The position numbers were made by a program, and so were the translations under genes. Below are positions 17,070-25,923 of a DNA stretch of 64,000 nucleotides, one piece after another. This DNA is from Fimbriiglobus sp043785105 (GTDB lineage: Bacteria; Planctomycetota; Planctomycetia; Gemmatales; Gemmataceae): NCBI GenBank assembly GCA_043785105.1, contig JAYVXO010000250.1, positions 1-64,000 of the forward strand, in the 5' to 3' direction. A model generated the notes under the pieces. That model worked only from the letters and a program-made list of their open reading frames with translations, did not search any database and was not told the origin of the DNA. Numbering within the stretch: the first letter of the stretch is position 1; each line of letters opens with the position of its first letter.

Positions 17070-18251
17070 ATGTCTGATCTTGCGACTGAACCCCTTCCCC
17101 ACGTTCGCCTCAAGATTGAGCGAAACTCGTCGCACCCCTGGATTTTCCAGAAGATGGTCGAGAAGCCGACGATGCGTATCCAGAACGGCGGCGTTGTGGA
17201 TATTCTCGATCGCGCCGGCAAATGGGTGGCCCGTGGCGTCTACAACGCCCACTCTCGGATCACGCTACGGGTACTCACCACCGATCAGAATGAACCAATT
17301 GATGGCGCGTTCTTCGCCAAGAAAATCCGGGACGCGGTCACGCTCCGCCGCGACCTGCTGAAGCTCGACGCCGTCACGAACGCCTACCGTCTCGTTCATT
17401 CCGAAGCGGACGGGTTGAGCGGCTTGGTCGTCGATCGGTTCGGCGCGATGATCGTGATGGAGTTCTTCAGCGCGGGCATGTTTCGGCAACGGCAGGTCAT
17501 TCAAAGCGTGCTACTCGACCAGTTCCCTGGCAGCAAGTTCTACTACTTCGCCGAAGAACACGTCGGCAAGCAGGAGTCGTTCGATTGCCGCGCCCCGGAC
17601 GCCCCGGCCCCGGATGTCATCACGGAACACGGCCTGAAGTTTCGAGTCGCACCGGGGAGCAAGCACAAGACCGGGTTCTTCCTGGACCAGCGGGACAACC
17701 GGAAGTTCCTGGCGGACCTTTGCAACGGCAAACGTGTGCTGGACATCTGCTGCAACAGCGGCGGGTTCGCGGTTTATGCCAAGGCACTCGGGGCCGCTGG
17801 CGACGTGACGGGAATTGATCTCGACGAAGAGGTGCTGGAAGTCGCCAAGGAGAACGCCAGGCTCAACAAGGCCACGGTGCGGTTCGTCCAATCCGACTTA
17901 TTCCCCTGGCTACGGGATGCCATCCCGAACGGCGAACGATTCGACGTGGTCATCCTTGATCCGTCCAAGTTGACCCGCGACCGGGAATCCGTGGACTTGG
18001 CACTGAAGAAATACACGGACATGAACCGCTTGGCGATGCAAGTCGTCGCGCCGGGTGGCATCTTGCTAACCTGTTCGTGTACGGGTCTGGTGAGCGAACC
18101 GGACTTCCTGGAAATGCTCCGTCGGGCGTCGTGGCAAGCGGGACGATCGTTGCAGATTTTCAAAATCAGCGGGGCCGGGGCCGATCACCCGTACCTAGCC
18201 CACGTCCAAGAAGGCCGCTATCTGAAGGCCGCTTTCTGCCGTGTCTTTTAA
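17070..18251 (+). CDS. rlmI: Class I SAM-dependent rRNA methyltransferase (RlmI-like, 23S rRNA m5C)
   Basis: 393 aa, close to RlmI length (396). The N-terminal PUA-like region (about 8-80: HPWIFQKMVE...GKWVARGVYN) binds RNA. A linking EEHVGKQES and ITEHGLKF region precedes the Rossmann methyltransferase domain with RVLDICCNSGGFAVYA (about 221-236) for SAM. Motif IV reads LDPSKL (about 296-301) instead of the usual DPPKF. LLTCSCTGLV (about 331-340) carries the conserved cysteines. It would methylate 23S rRNA cytosine in the cytoplasm. The target position is inferred from family only; RlmK-like variants are possible. Confidence 0.87.
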   Translation: MSDLATEPLPHVRLKIERNSSHPWIFQKMVEKPTMRIQNGGVVDILDRAGKWVARGVYNAHSRITLRVLTTDQNEPIDGAFFAKKIRDAVTLRRDLLKLDAVTNAYRLVHSEADGLSGLVVDRFGAMIVMEFFSAGMFRQRQVIQSVLLDQFPGSKFYYFAEEHVGKQESFDCRAPDAPAPDVITEHGLKFRVAPGSKHKTGFFLDQRDNRKFLADLCNGKRVLDICCNSGGFAVYAKALGAAGDVTGIDLDEEVLEVAKENARLNKATVRFVQSDLFPWLRDAIPNGERFDVVILDPSKLTRDRESVDLALKKYTDMNRLAMQVVAPGGILLTCSCTGLVSEPDFLEMLRRASWQAGRSLQIFKISGAGADHPYLAHVQEGRYLKAAFCRVF

Positions 18252-18360
18252 GATCGCCGTAGAAATCACTTCCGTGCCAATCCCCGAGCCGATCAGGCCG
18301 CTGGAAAGAGAACAGTCCGTGCGCAACGCAAAATTTGGTGAGTGAGTGTTCCCGGATTGG

Positions 18361-18562
18361 TGACCCCGTTAGGGGTCAAGGCATGTAGCCACGGGTGAAG
18401 GCTTTGCGCAACCCGTGGACACAGTGACTCCACGACTGAACCGCCCTGAAGGGGCGGAGGATTCCGTCGCCCCTTCAGGGCGAGTGACAACAGGATGTCG
18501 CTGTCCACGGGTTCCGCAAAGCCTCCACCCGTGGCTACACGCCGGTGCCCATTCAGGGCACA
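18361..18562. repeat. About 200-bp dispersed palindromic element, copy 1
   Basis: Outer arms TGTAGCCACGGGTGAAGGC (from 18384) and GCCTCCACCCGTGGCTACA (to 18540) are inverted complements and continue into AACCCGTGGACAC/GTCCACGGGTT. An inner hairpin GCCCTGAAGGGGCG/CGCCCCTTCAGGGC lies at 18443-18481. Short flanking hairpins (TGACCCCGTTAGGGGTCA; GTGCCC-ATTC-AGGGCAC) close the unit. A second copy in opposite orientation is at 49531-49730. The rest of the 18252-18700 gap shows no gene. Confidence 0.8.
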
Positions 18563-18700
18563 AAACCGAGATGGCCAATTTGAATGAACTGAAATCCGCC
18601 AACACACGGGATGCTTTTTAGTGATCTATTTTCTCGTCAACCCACAATTGACAACGGCGATTGGCACGGAAGTTATTTTTGCAGTGCTCCTAAGGGGCAC

Positions 18701-18880
18701 TCACTGGGTATTGCGTGGGTTCACTTCCGGTTTGCCGAAGTTCCACGGGCAATGGCGGCAGATGTTTTCGCAACAGTACCCACGGGTTCGGTGATACAAC
18801 TCCGTGAAAACCCATTGGCCATTTTCGATGGTGTAGTCGCGGCCCTCGATCAAAACACCTGAGTTATTCACATCAGACAT
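18701..18880 (-). CDS. DUF5522 domain-containing small Cys-rich protein
   Basis: 59 aa from the ATG at 18880; an in-frame ATG at 18913 would add 11 residues but nearly reaches the divergent malQ. The core matches DUF5522: LIEGRDYTIENGQWVFTELYH, then RGYCCENICRHCPWNF. The four cysteines suggest a small metal site, but the role is unknown. The family is usually a free-standing cytoplasmic protein. It is divergent from malQ. Confidence 0.75.
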   Translation of the reverse strand: MSDVNNSGVLIEGRDYTIENGQWVFTELYHRTRGYCCENICRHCPWNFGKPEVNPRNTQ

Positions 18881-18952
18881 TGGCACACCCGACGGGTCCA
18901 GATACACCGACACTAGTTTAGTATTAGCCGCGAACCTGCCACTGAGTAGCCG

Positions 18953-20464
18953 ATGCCCGACCAGTCTACCCTACCACGTTCGTCCGGAATTCTACTACAC
19001 CCTACTTGTTTGCCTGGGCCGTATGGGATTGGTGACCTCGGACCGGAAGCCTATCGCTGGATTCAAACGCTCGCCGCCGCCCGACAGTCGTGGTGGCAAG
19101 TCCTTCCCCTCGGACCAACGGGTGCCGGGGATTCGCCCTACCAGTCGTTCTCCGCGTTCGCCGGGAACATTGCGTTATTAAGTCCCGATCATTTGACCCG
19201 CGACGGACTTCTCCCGGAGAGCTTCACGCAGGGTCTGACATTCCGCGACGATCAAGTTGACTACGCCCAGGTGCTACCCTTCAAGCAAAAAATGTTGCGC
19301 GAAGTGTGGGGACAGTTTCGCGGCGGACGGGGACCGCATGAGTACCGTCACGAATTCGAGGAGTACGTTCAGCGAGAATCGGCGTGGCTGAATGATTACG
19401 CATTGTTCATGGCGATCCGCGAAGCACTGGGCGGCGCGGGGTTAACGGACTGGCCGAGCGACTTGTTGCGCCGCGAACCCGTGGCCCTCGCCGCCATGCA
19501 GGAGCGACTTCACGACGAAGTGAGGATGCACCAATTCGGCCAGTTTTTGTTCGACCGCCAGTGGCGCGAGTTGAAGCGGTACGCCCATGAAAACCGGGTG
19601 AAAATCATCGGCGACGCCCCGATCTTCGTGGCCGGGGATTCGTCGGACGTGTGGGCCAATCCGCAAGAATACCTACTCGGAGCCGATCGCAAACCGAGCG
19701 TCGTGGCCGGGGTGCCGCCCGATTACTTCAGCCCGACCGGGCAGCACTGGGGTAACCCGCTTTACGATTGGGACCGCATGGCCGACACCGGGTATGCGTG
19801 GTGGATTGCCCGGCTGCGGCGCAACTTTTCGCAAGTCGATTTGATCCGGCTCGACCACTTCCGTGGGTTCGCCGCCGCGTGGCACATTCCGGCCAACGAA
19901 CCGACCGCTCTGAACGGCCGCTGGATGGACGGCCCGCGTCGTAAGCTGTTTGATCGGTTGCAAAGTGAACTCGGTACGCTGCCGATTATTGCCGAAGACC
20001 TGGGCCTGATTACGCCCGATGTCCATGAACTCCGTGAACAGTTCACGCTGCCCGGAATGCGGATTTTGCAATTCGCCCTGGGTGGTCCTAGTAGCCCGTA
20101 CTGGCCGCACAATTACGAACCGCTCACGGTGGTTTACACCGGCACGCACGACAACGACACCACCAACGGTTGGTACGCCACGTTGAACGAACACGATCGC
20201 AAAACGATCGCCGATTACCTGGGACGCGACGTGAAAAATCCGGCCCAGGATTTGATCCGGCTCGCGTGGTCGTCGGTCGCAGTCCTGGCCGTTGCCCCAC
20301 TGCAAGACATCCTCGAACTCGGCAGCGAGGCCCGCATGAATGTCCCCGGCACTGCGAGCGGAAATTGGCGCTGGCGGTTTCGCAGAGACCAGTTCAAGCC
20401 CGGCAACATCGAACGACTGGCGGAGTGGACCACGTTATACAATCGCCAACCGCTTCGGGAATAA
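18953..20464 (+). CDS. malQ: 4-alpha-glucanotransferase (amylomaltase, GH77)
   Basis: 503 aa, the usual size of bacterial MalQ. The N-terminus has SSGILLHPTCLPGPYGIGDLG. Catalytic motifs in order: LIRLDHFRGF (nucleophile Asp about 300), PIIAEDLGLI (acid/base Glu about 347), and TGTHDNDT (Asp about 399). It moves alpha-1,4-glucan segments between maltooligosaccharides in the cytoplasm, feeding glycogen or maltodextrin turnover. No other mal or glg gene is adjacent. Downstream, 66 bp away on the same strand, is a DUF4349 lipoprotein, probably unrelated in function. Confidence 0.95.
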   Translation: MPDQSTLPRSSGILLHPTCLPGPYGIGDLGPEAYRWIQTLAAARQSWWQVLPLGPTGAGDSPYQSFSAFAGNIALLSPDHLTRDGLLPESFTQGLTFRDDQVDYAQVLPFKQKMLREVWGQFRGGRGPHEYRHEFEEYVQRESAWLNDYALFMAIREALGGAGLTDWPSDLLRREPVALAAMQERLHDEVRMHQFGQFLFDRQWRELKRYAHENRVKIIGDAPIFVAGDSSDVWANPQEYLLGADRKPSVVAGVPPDYFSPTGQHWGNPLYDWDRMADTGYAWWIARLRRNFSQVDLIRLDHFRGFAAAWHIPANEPTALNGRWMDGPRRKLFDRLQSELGTLPIIAEDLGLITPDVHELREQFTLPGMRILQFALGGPSSPYWPHNYEPLTVVYTGTHDNDTTNGWYATLNEHDRKTIADYLGRDVKNPAQDLIRLAWSSVAVLAVAPLQDILELGSEARMNVPGTASGNWRWRFRRDQFKPGNIERLAEWTTLYNRQPLRE

Positions 20465-20530
20465 TTGGCACCCGTCGGGATCATCTCAACAGATTCCATT
20501 TAACGCCAGTCCCGTCAAGAGGCAGACGCC

Positions 20531-21481
20531 ATGTCCCGCCAATGGTCCGTTACGTCCGTGTTGGTCCTACTCGTGTGTACCGCAGTCGGCTGCGGCGCGG
20601 AGGCACCCGGAACAAAGAGCAATGCCCCCAAACGGGCGGATGTCGTGATTGATAAAGCGGACAACCCGCCGAATGCCCCACAAGCCGGTGGAAAACCCGG
20701 TCAAGCGGATGAGCAAGCCGTGTCGCGGAAGATCATTTACTCCGCCAATCTGGACGTGCAAGTCGAAGACGTGGAAGCGGCTCAAAAGGAAGTGGAGAAA
20801 CTGGTTGAAGACGTGAAAGGGTACATCGCCAAGTCCGAAGTGATTGGAAATAGCGGTAGCAAACGCACCGCAACTTGGACGATCAAAGTCCCCGCCGAGA
20901 AGTTTCGTTCCACGGTGACGGCGTTCACCGCGTTGGGCAAACCACTGCGAAACACGTCCGATTCGCAGGACGTTACCGAAGAGTTTGTCGATGTGCAAGC
21001 CCGCGTCAAGAACTTGAAAGCCGAAGAAGAGACGCTGAACAAGCTGCTCCGCGAAGCCGCCAATCGCATGGAAGACTTCCTCAAAGTCCGCGAGCAGATC
21101 AAGAACATCCGCGGTGACATTGAGCGTGCCGAAGGACGCATGAAGTTCCTGACCACGATGGCGGCGATGTCCTCAATCGTGTTGACGGTGCGCGAGGAGG
21201 CCAGTTACGTTCCGCCCGTTGTTAAGCAAGCGATACCTTTTCAGGAGCAAGTTGAAACCACGTTTACCGGGTCGTGGAACTTGGTTGTCGATACGGGGAA
21301 ATCCCTCACCCTAATCTTCGTCTCGCTCGCACCGTGGTTGCCGATCATCATCGTGGGCCTGGTCGGGATGCGTTGGGTCGTGAAATTGTTGATCCGCTAT
21401 GCCAACACGCCGATGACAGTCAAGCCACTTCCACAGGCTCGCCGGGTACCTGATACCGGCGATTCGGTTCAGACAATTTAA
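20531..21481 (+). CDS. DUF4349 domain-containing lipoprotein
   Basis: 316 aa. Lipobox near LLVCTAVGC anchors the mature N-terminus. A low-complexity linker (about 23-60) leads to the DUF4349 domain: RKIIYSANLDVQVEDVEAAQKEVEKLV, TIKVPAEKF and DVTEEFVDVQARVKNL, then a coiled coil (about 160-215) and a C-terminal transmembrane helix (about 258-285). The family is found in many bacterial envelopes with unknown role. The stop overlaps the convergent hscA stop within a shared TTAA. Confidence 0.88.
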   Translation: MSRQWSVTSVLVLLVCTAVGCGAEAPGTKSNAPKRADVVIDKADNPPNAPQAGGKPGQADEQAVSRKIIYSANLDVQVEDVEAAQKEVEKLVEDVKGYIAKSEVIGNSGSKRTATWTIKVPAEKFRSTVTAFTALGKPLRNTSDSQDVTEEFVDVQARVKNLKAEEETLNKLLREAANRMEDFLKVREQIKNIRGDIERAEGRMKFLTTMAAMSSIVLTVREEASYVPPVVKQAIPFQEQVETTFTGSWNLVVDTGKSLTLIFVSLAPWLPIIIVGLVGMRWVVKLLIRYANTPMTVKPLPQARRVPDTGDSVQTI

Positions 21482-23559
21482 GCGCCGTACTCGTCCTTCC
21501 ACTCCTCGTACCACGCCATTTGGATGGCTTCGAGGAGCTTTTCACTGGAGCCACCGGCCTGGCCTTCAAAGCCTTCGAGGTCCATCACCCACTTGTGCAA
21601 GTCGGTGAAACGAACTGTGAGTGGGTCGAGGCTGTCGTAGCGCTCAAAAAGTAATTCGCCGAGTTCGCGTGGGTTTTGCCAAGTGAGTGGCATGTCTGTT
21701 TCTCCTTGTGTCTTGGTCGGCGGCGGCTTCAAGTCGTCGCTTAAATTCTCTTCGCTTTTGCCTTTTAACAACGTCTTCGCCGCCGCGTTCATCAACGCTT
21801 CCGCGAGCGGGGTCGTTGCCATGTTGAACTGGTCGGAAGCCCGTTGCAACGCATCGACATCGGCACCAATCATGGCGACGCGCAGGATTGTGGCCGCCTT
21901 CGCAATTTCGTCCAGTTGATCGGCGTGAAGCTGACTACTCGCCGCGATCAGCCCCTTTTCGGTGTGGCGTAGGTCGGTGTCGGCCTTGTTTTTCAGTTCG
22001 ATGAACCGGCGGGCGCTGAAGTCGGCGTGGGCGTGTTCGACGCTTTCCAGCACGAGCGATTCCACTTCCTCCTGGCTCAAGCCGTGGGCGGCTTTCACTT
22101 CAACGGACGCCTCTTTTCCGCTCCGTTGTTCCTTCGCGGTGACACGCAACAGGCCGTTGGCATCGACCAAGAACGTGACATCGACTTGCGGTAATTGGGC
22201 GGGCATCGGTGGGATGCCACTCAGTTTGAACTCCCCCAGCAATCGGCAATCCTTCGTCAACTCGCGTTCGCCTTGATAGATGTTAATCTTGATCGCGGTT
22301 TGGCCGTCCACGAACGTCGAATACCGGGCAGTACCATAACACGGCACGGTGGTGTTGCGGTGGATCACCTTGTCCACCACGCCACCCAACGTTTCAATCC
22401 CGAGTGACAACGGGATGACATCCAACAAAAGCAAGTCGCGGTTCCCGCTCGTCAGGATGTCCGCTTGCACTGCGGCACCCATCGCCACGACTTCATCCGG
22501 GTTCAGATCGGTGTGCGGTGTGCGTCCGAAGAACTCTTCGACCTTTCGTCGGACCAGCGGAATTCGCGTGGACCCGCCGACCAGCACAACCTCCGCGACA
22601 TCCTTCACTGTCAACCCACTGTCACGCAGCGCCGCCTTGCACTTGGCCAGCGAACGGTCGATCATCGGCGTAATCAGTGCTTCAAATTCGTTCAAAGTGA
22701 ACGTGCGGCGAAACTGAATACTACGTGATGGAATCGAGACGCTGAAGTCGGCGGTTGCAGTCTGTGAGAGTGCTATTTTCGTCTTCTCGGCGGTGTCACG
22801 CAGGTGTTGCAACAACTCCGGGTCGCGGGTGGCGGTCAAATCGAGTTTCATTTCTCGTGCAACGACTTCCATGATGGCGCGATCGAAATCATCGCCACCG
22901 AGGTACGTGTCCCCGTTGGTACTCAGCACTTTGAACACGCCATCCGTCAGTGACAAAATCGAGCAATCGAACGTCCCGCCGCCGAGGTCGTAGACGGCGA
23001 CGTTGCCGGCGTTGCGGCGGTCCAAACCGTAGGCCAGTGCCGCAGCCGTGGGTTCGTTGATGATTCGCAAAACGTCCAGACCGGCGATTCGCCCGGCGTC
23101 GCGGGTGGCTTGGCGTTGGGCGTCGTCGAAGTACGCGGGGACGGTGATGACCGCTTTCGTCGGGTTGCCGCTACGCTTGCGGACTTCCTTGAGGATCATC
23201 GCGGAGAGTTCTTCGGGCGTGTATTCCCGGTCCGCGATTTTGACCCGCAGCACCTTCCGCCCGCCGTCCATTTCGCGTTCGACAATTTGATGGGGGATGA
23301 GTTTTAATTCTTTTTCGAGATCGTGCAGCGTCCGACCCATCAGCCGTTTCACGCTGAAGATCGTGTGCTCCGGATCGGACAGTGCCCGCTCTTTCGCAGC
23401 AGTTCCAACTAAGACAGTGCCATCGTCATGAAAGCTAATGCAACTCGGCACCAGCGCCGCGCCTTGCTCGTTCCGCACCACAACCGGCTTGCCGTCCCGC
23501 ATGTACGCGGCCAAGCTAAACGTGGTGCCGAGGTCAATTCCAACAACAGACGGATTCAT
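21478..23559 (-). CDS. hscA: HscA-type Hsp70 chaperone fused to an IscX domain
   Basis: 693 aa from MNPSVVG (a Met at 23589 is possible but the Hsp70 start aligns here). Residues 1-about 380 are the Hsp70 ATPase: VGIDLGTTFS, VAVYDLGGGTFD, VVLVGGSTRIP. The substrate-binding part has the HscA-like pattern LLDVIPLSLGIETLGG, QGERELTKDCR, LSGIPPMPA. Residues 623-693 match IscX (YfhJ): LTWQNPRELGELLFERY, LDPLTVRFTDLHKWV and EKLLEAIQMAWYEEW. HscA, with HscB, helps release Fe-S clusters from IscU; IscX binds IscS as an iron-dependent regulator. No hscB, iscU or fdx is nearby. In Escherichia coli hscA, fdx and iscX are separate genes. Confidence 0.9.
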   Translation of the reverse strand: MNPSVVGIDLGTTFSLAAYMRDGKPVVVRNEQGAALVPSCISFHDDGTVLVGTAAKERALSDPEHTIFSVKRLMGRTLHDLEKELKLIPHQIVEREMDGGRKVLRVKIADREYTPEELSAMILKEVRKRSGNPTKAVITVPAYFDDAQRQATRDAGRIAGLDVLRIINEPTAAALAYGLDRRNAGNVAVYDLGGGTFDCSILSLTDGVFKVLSTNGDTYLGGDDFDRAIMEVVAREMKLDLTATRDPELLQHLRDTAEKTKIALSQTATADFSVSIPSRSIQFRRTFTLNEFEALITPMIDRSLAKCKAALRDSGLTVKDVAEVVLVGGSTRIPLVRRKVEEFFGRTPHTDLNPDEVVAMGAAVQADILTSGNRDLLLLDVIPLSLGIETLGGVVDKVIHRNTTVPCYGTARYSTFVDGQTAIKINIYQGERELTKDCRLLGEFKLSGIPPMPAQLPQVDVTFLVDANGLLRVTAKEQRSGKEASVEVKAAHGLSQEEVESLVLESVEHAHADFSARRFIELKNKADTDLRHTEKGLIAASSQLHADQLDEIAKAATILRVAMIGADVDALQRASDQFNMATTPLAEALMNAAAKTLLKGKSEENLSDDLKPPPTKTQGETDMPLTWQNPRELGELLFERYDSLDPLTVRFTDLHKWVMDLEGFEGQAGGSSEKLLEAIQMAWYEEWKDEYGA
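21691..21707 (-). promoter_or_regulatory. iscX: Internal Shine-Dalgarno and ATG for a possible free IscX
   Basis: AAGGAGA (21701-21707, read on the minus strand) lies 7 bases before an in-frame ATG (21693-21691) exactly where the IscX homology begins (MPLTW). Translation from here would give a 71-residue IscX, close to the normal 66. Free IscX may therefore be made besides the fusion. Confidence 0.55.
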
Positions 23560-23608
23560 AACATGCCCGAGAAACAAGGATCCGTTCACTCGGGGTTATG
23601 ATAGGCAA

Positions 23609-24820
23609 TCAACCCTTCCAGACCGCCGTTTGCCCGGTCCGCATGGCTTGATTCGCCAGATGTGCTGCCGACGCCGACGAGACACCGGCACGGATCGGAG
23701 CCGTCGGTTCCTTGCGGGAACGGATGCAGTCGATCCAATTTTGCAGATGCAACAGTTCGCCATCCGGCTTGTCGTAGAAGTCTGCACCCAGTGGCCCGCT
23801 ACCAAGAATCTCCTGCATCGCCTCGACTTTCTTGCCCCGTTCCGGGATCAGTTCAAACCGCCCACGGTCGATATACATCGTGGCTTCACTGCCCAAGAAT
23901 TCAATCCGTGCGGCGTTGCGGGCGTTGCTGAATGTGCCCTCAAAGTGCATCTGGATGTTGCCGGGGTAGGTCAAAAGCGTTTGCACCGTGTCGGGCGTTT
24001 CCCATACGTCTTTCGCGGCGATGTGTTGACCGATACTGACCGCCGATTCGGGGTGATCGACTTCGAGAATCCAGTGGGCCACGTCGATCCAGTGAACCAT
24101 TAAGTCCGTGAAAATCCCGCCGCCAAAGTCCCAGAACCACCGCCAATTTCGGAACCGATACTCGTCGAACGGTTGATCTTTGGCCGTGCCGAGGAACGTT
24201 TTCCAATCGACGGACTTTGGATCGACGCCGAGCGGAAATCGTTTCACCCGATCCGCGTTGCGGTTCCAACTCATCTTCACTTTCAGCACTTTGCCGATCT
24301 TCCCGGCCTGAATCAATTCTTTCGCGTGAATGATGTGTGTCATGCTGCGTTGTTGCGTGCCGACTTGCACGATGCGTTTGGCCTTCGCCTGGGCGTCGAG
24401 AATCGCTTTGCCCTCGCTCAGTTCGTGCGTCAGCGGTTTCTCGACGTACACGTCCTTGCCCGCTTGCAACGCGGCGATCGTCACCGGCACGTGTTGGTGG
24501 TCCGGCGTGCCAACGAGAACCGCGTGAATGTCTTGATCCGCGAGCAGTTCAGCAGAAGCTTTCGTGGCAGTTGCTTTCGCATCGGCGAGCGGCGCGGCTT
24601 GGCTGATGGCCGCATCCCACACATCACACAACGCGATGATTCGCACGCCCTTGATCGTGGCCAGCGCCTTCATCAGGTGCCGCGCGCGACCGCCGGTGCC
24701 AATGACGCCGACGTTGATTGTCTCATTGGCCGCGAACGCGGTGGCGACGTTCCCGACAATCAAGGAAGTGGCTGCGGAACTCGCAGTCACCAGGAAACTA
24801 CGACGGGTGGGAGAGGACAT
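23609..24820 (-). CDS. Gfo/Idh/MocA family oxidoreductase with Tat signal
   Basis: 403 aa. A twin-arginine signal (RRSFLVTASSAATSL, residues 6-20, then hydrophobic to AFAA) directs export of the folded protein. The NAD(P)-binding Rossmann fold starts at INVGVIGTGGRARH (about 36-49), and DVYVEKPLTH (about 120-129) contains the conserved Glu-Lys-Pro. A C-terminal alpha/beta domain with WFWDFGGGIFTDLMVHWIDVAHW contains the active-site region. These enzymes oxidise or reduce sugars or inositols; exported forms are typical of planctomycetes. It is 11 bp downstream of the NHL gene and 49 bp upstream of hscA, so probably co-transcribed. Confidence 0.92.
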   Translation of the reverse strand: MSSPTRRSFLVTASSAATSLIVGNVATAFAANETINVGVIGTGGRARHLMKALATIKGVRIIALCDVWDAAISQAAPLADAKATATKASAELLADQDIHAVLVGTPDHQHVPVTIAALQAGKDVYVEKPLTHELSEGKAILDAQAKAKRIVQVGTQQRSMTHIIHAKELIQAGKIGKVLKVKMSWNRNADRVKRFPLGVDPKSVDWKTFLGTAKDQPFDEYRFRNWRWFWDFGGGIFTDLMVHWIDVAHWILEVDHPESAVSIGQHIAAKDVWETPDTVQTLLTYPGNIQMHFEGTFSNARNAARIEFLGSEATMYIDRGRFELIPERGKKVEAMQEILGSGPLGADFYDKPDGELLHLQNWIDCIRSRKEPTAPIRAGVSSASAAHLANQAMRTGQTAVWKG

Positions 24821-24831
24821 GTTTCAAAACC

Positions 24832-25923
24832 TCACTCTTTGGTGATCTTCAGGATTCGACCATTATCGCTGTCCGCGATGTAGATTTCACCTGTTTTCGG
24901 ATGAATCATTACGCCGTGCGGTCGTGCCAAGCCTAGTTTCAGTGGGTCACCACCCACACCACCGGACCCGGCTTTGCCGGTGCCCGCGATCAGCGTCATC
25001 ACTTCCTCACCGGGCACGTACCGGCGAATCTGGTGGTTTTCGGTGTCCGCAATTAGCACGGAATCGTCCCGGTCGCAGGCAATAAATTTCGGCCCATTCA
25101 TGGCAGCTTTGAGGGCCGGTCCGTTGTCGCCCCCAATGCCCGCCTTGCCGGTCCCAGCCACGGCGCGGATTTTCCCGTCGGGATTCACCACGTACAACCG
25201 ATGCCCGCCCCGTTCCAGAATGTACACGTTCCCCTTGGTATCGACGCAGACGGCACGCGGATCGGTGAGGGGTTGCTTCGCGGCGGGTTCGCCGTCTTTG
25301 GGTTCGCCTTTCTGCCCGGTGCCTGCGAACGTGCTGATGACTCCGGTTGCCATGTCGATCGCTCGCACACGGCGGTTGCCGATGTCCGCAATGTACAACG
25401 TCTTCTCGCCCAAACCGAACGCGATGCAAATCGCTTGCGAAAACTCTGCGTTCAGGGCTGGCCCACCATCGCCGGCGTAGCCTTTCATCCCGGTGCCAGC
25501 AAACGCCGTGAGGGTGCCGGACTTTGGATCGAATTTCCGTACCCGATTGTTGAACGTGTCAGCCAAGTAGATCGTGCCATCAGGTGCGATCAGGAAGTTG
25601 TGCATCCCGTTGAACTCGGCTTTCAAACCGGGACCGCCATCGCCGCTATCGCCCTTCTTCCCCGTCCCCGCCAGCGTCGAAATTTTGCCGTCCGGCGACA
25701 CCTTGCGAAGTCGCTCGCCGCCGACCATTTCAACGAACAGCAAACTCCCGTCTGCGGCAAGTACCGTGGCGAACGGCTGGACGACTTTCGCCTTCGTCGC
25801 TTCGGCACCGTCGCCCTCCGTACCACTCCCCGCAACGAGGATCACTTTGTCAGCTTGAACGGAACTGGTCGACAACAACACGACCACGAACAAACCAACG
25901 ATGTGTAAAGTTTGGCGAATCAT
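24832..25923 (-). CDS. Secreted NHL-repeat beta-propeller protein
   Basis: 363 aa from the ATG at 25923, which begins a signal peptide (MIRQTLHIVGLFVVV, cut near VQA). About six NHL repeats follow, each with a GTG-K-G-GDGGPA...A loop and a hydrophobic IYLADTFNNRVRKF-type strand; the repeats cover nearly the whole mature protein. It probably folds as a six-bladed propeller in the periplasm or cell surface. No catalytic motif is seen. Its ligand is unknown. It is the first gene of a likely operon with the Gfo/Idh oxidoreductase. Confidence 0.9.
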   Translation of the reverse strand: MIRQTLHIVGLFVVVLLSTSSVQADKVILVAGSGTEGDGAEATKAKVVQPFATVLAADGSLLFVEMVGGERLRKVSPDGKISTLAGTGKKGDSGDGGPGLKAEFNGMHNFLIAPDGTIYLADTFNNRVRKFDPKSGTLTAFAGTGMKGYAGDGGPALNAEFSQAICIAFGLGEKTLYIADIGNRRVRAIDMATGVISTFAGTGQKGEPKDGEPAAKQPLTDPRAVCVDTKGNVYILERGGHRLYVVNPDGKIRAVAGTGKAGIGGDNGPALKAAMNGPKFIACDRDDSVLIADTENHQIRRYVPGEEVMTLIAGTGKAGSGGVGGDPLKLGLARPHGVMIHPKTGEIYIADSDNGRILKITKE

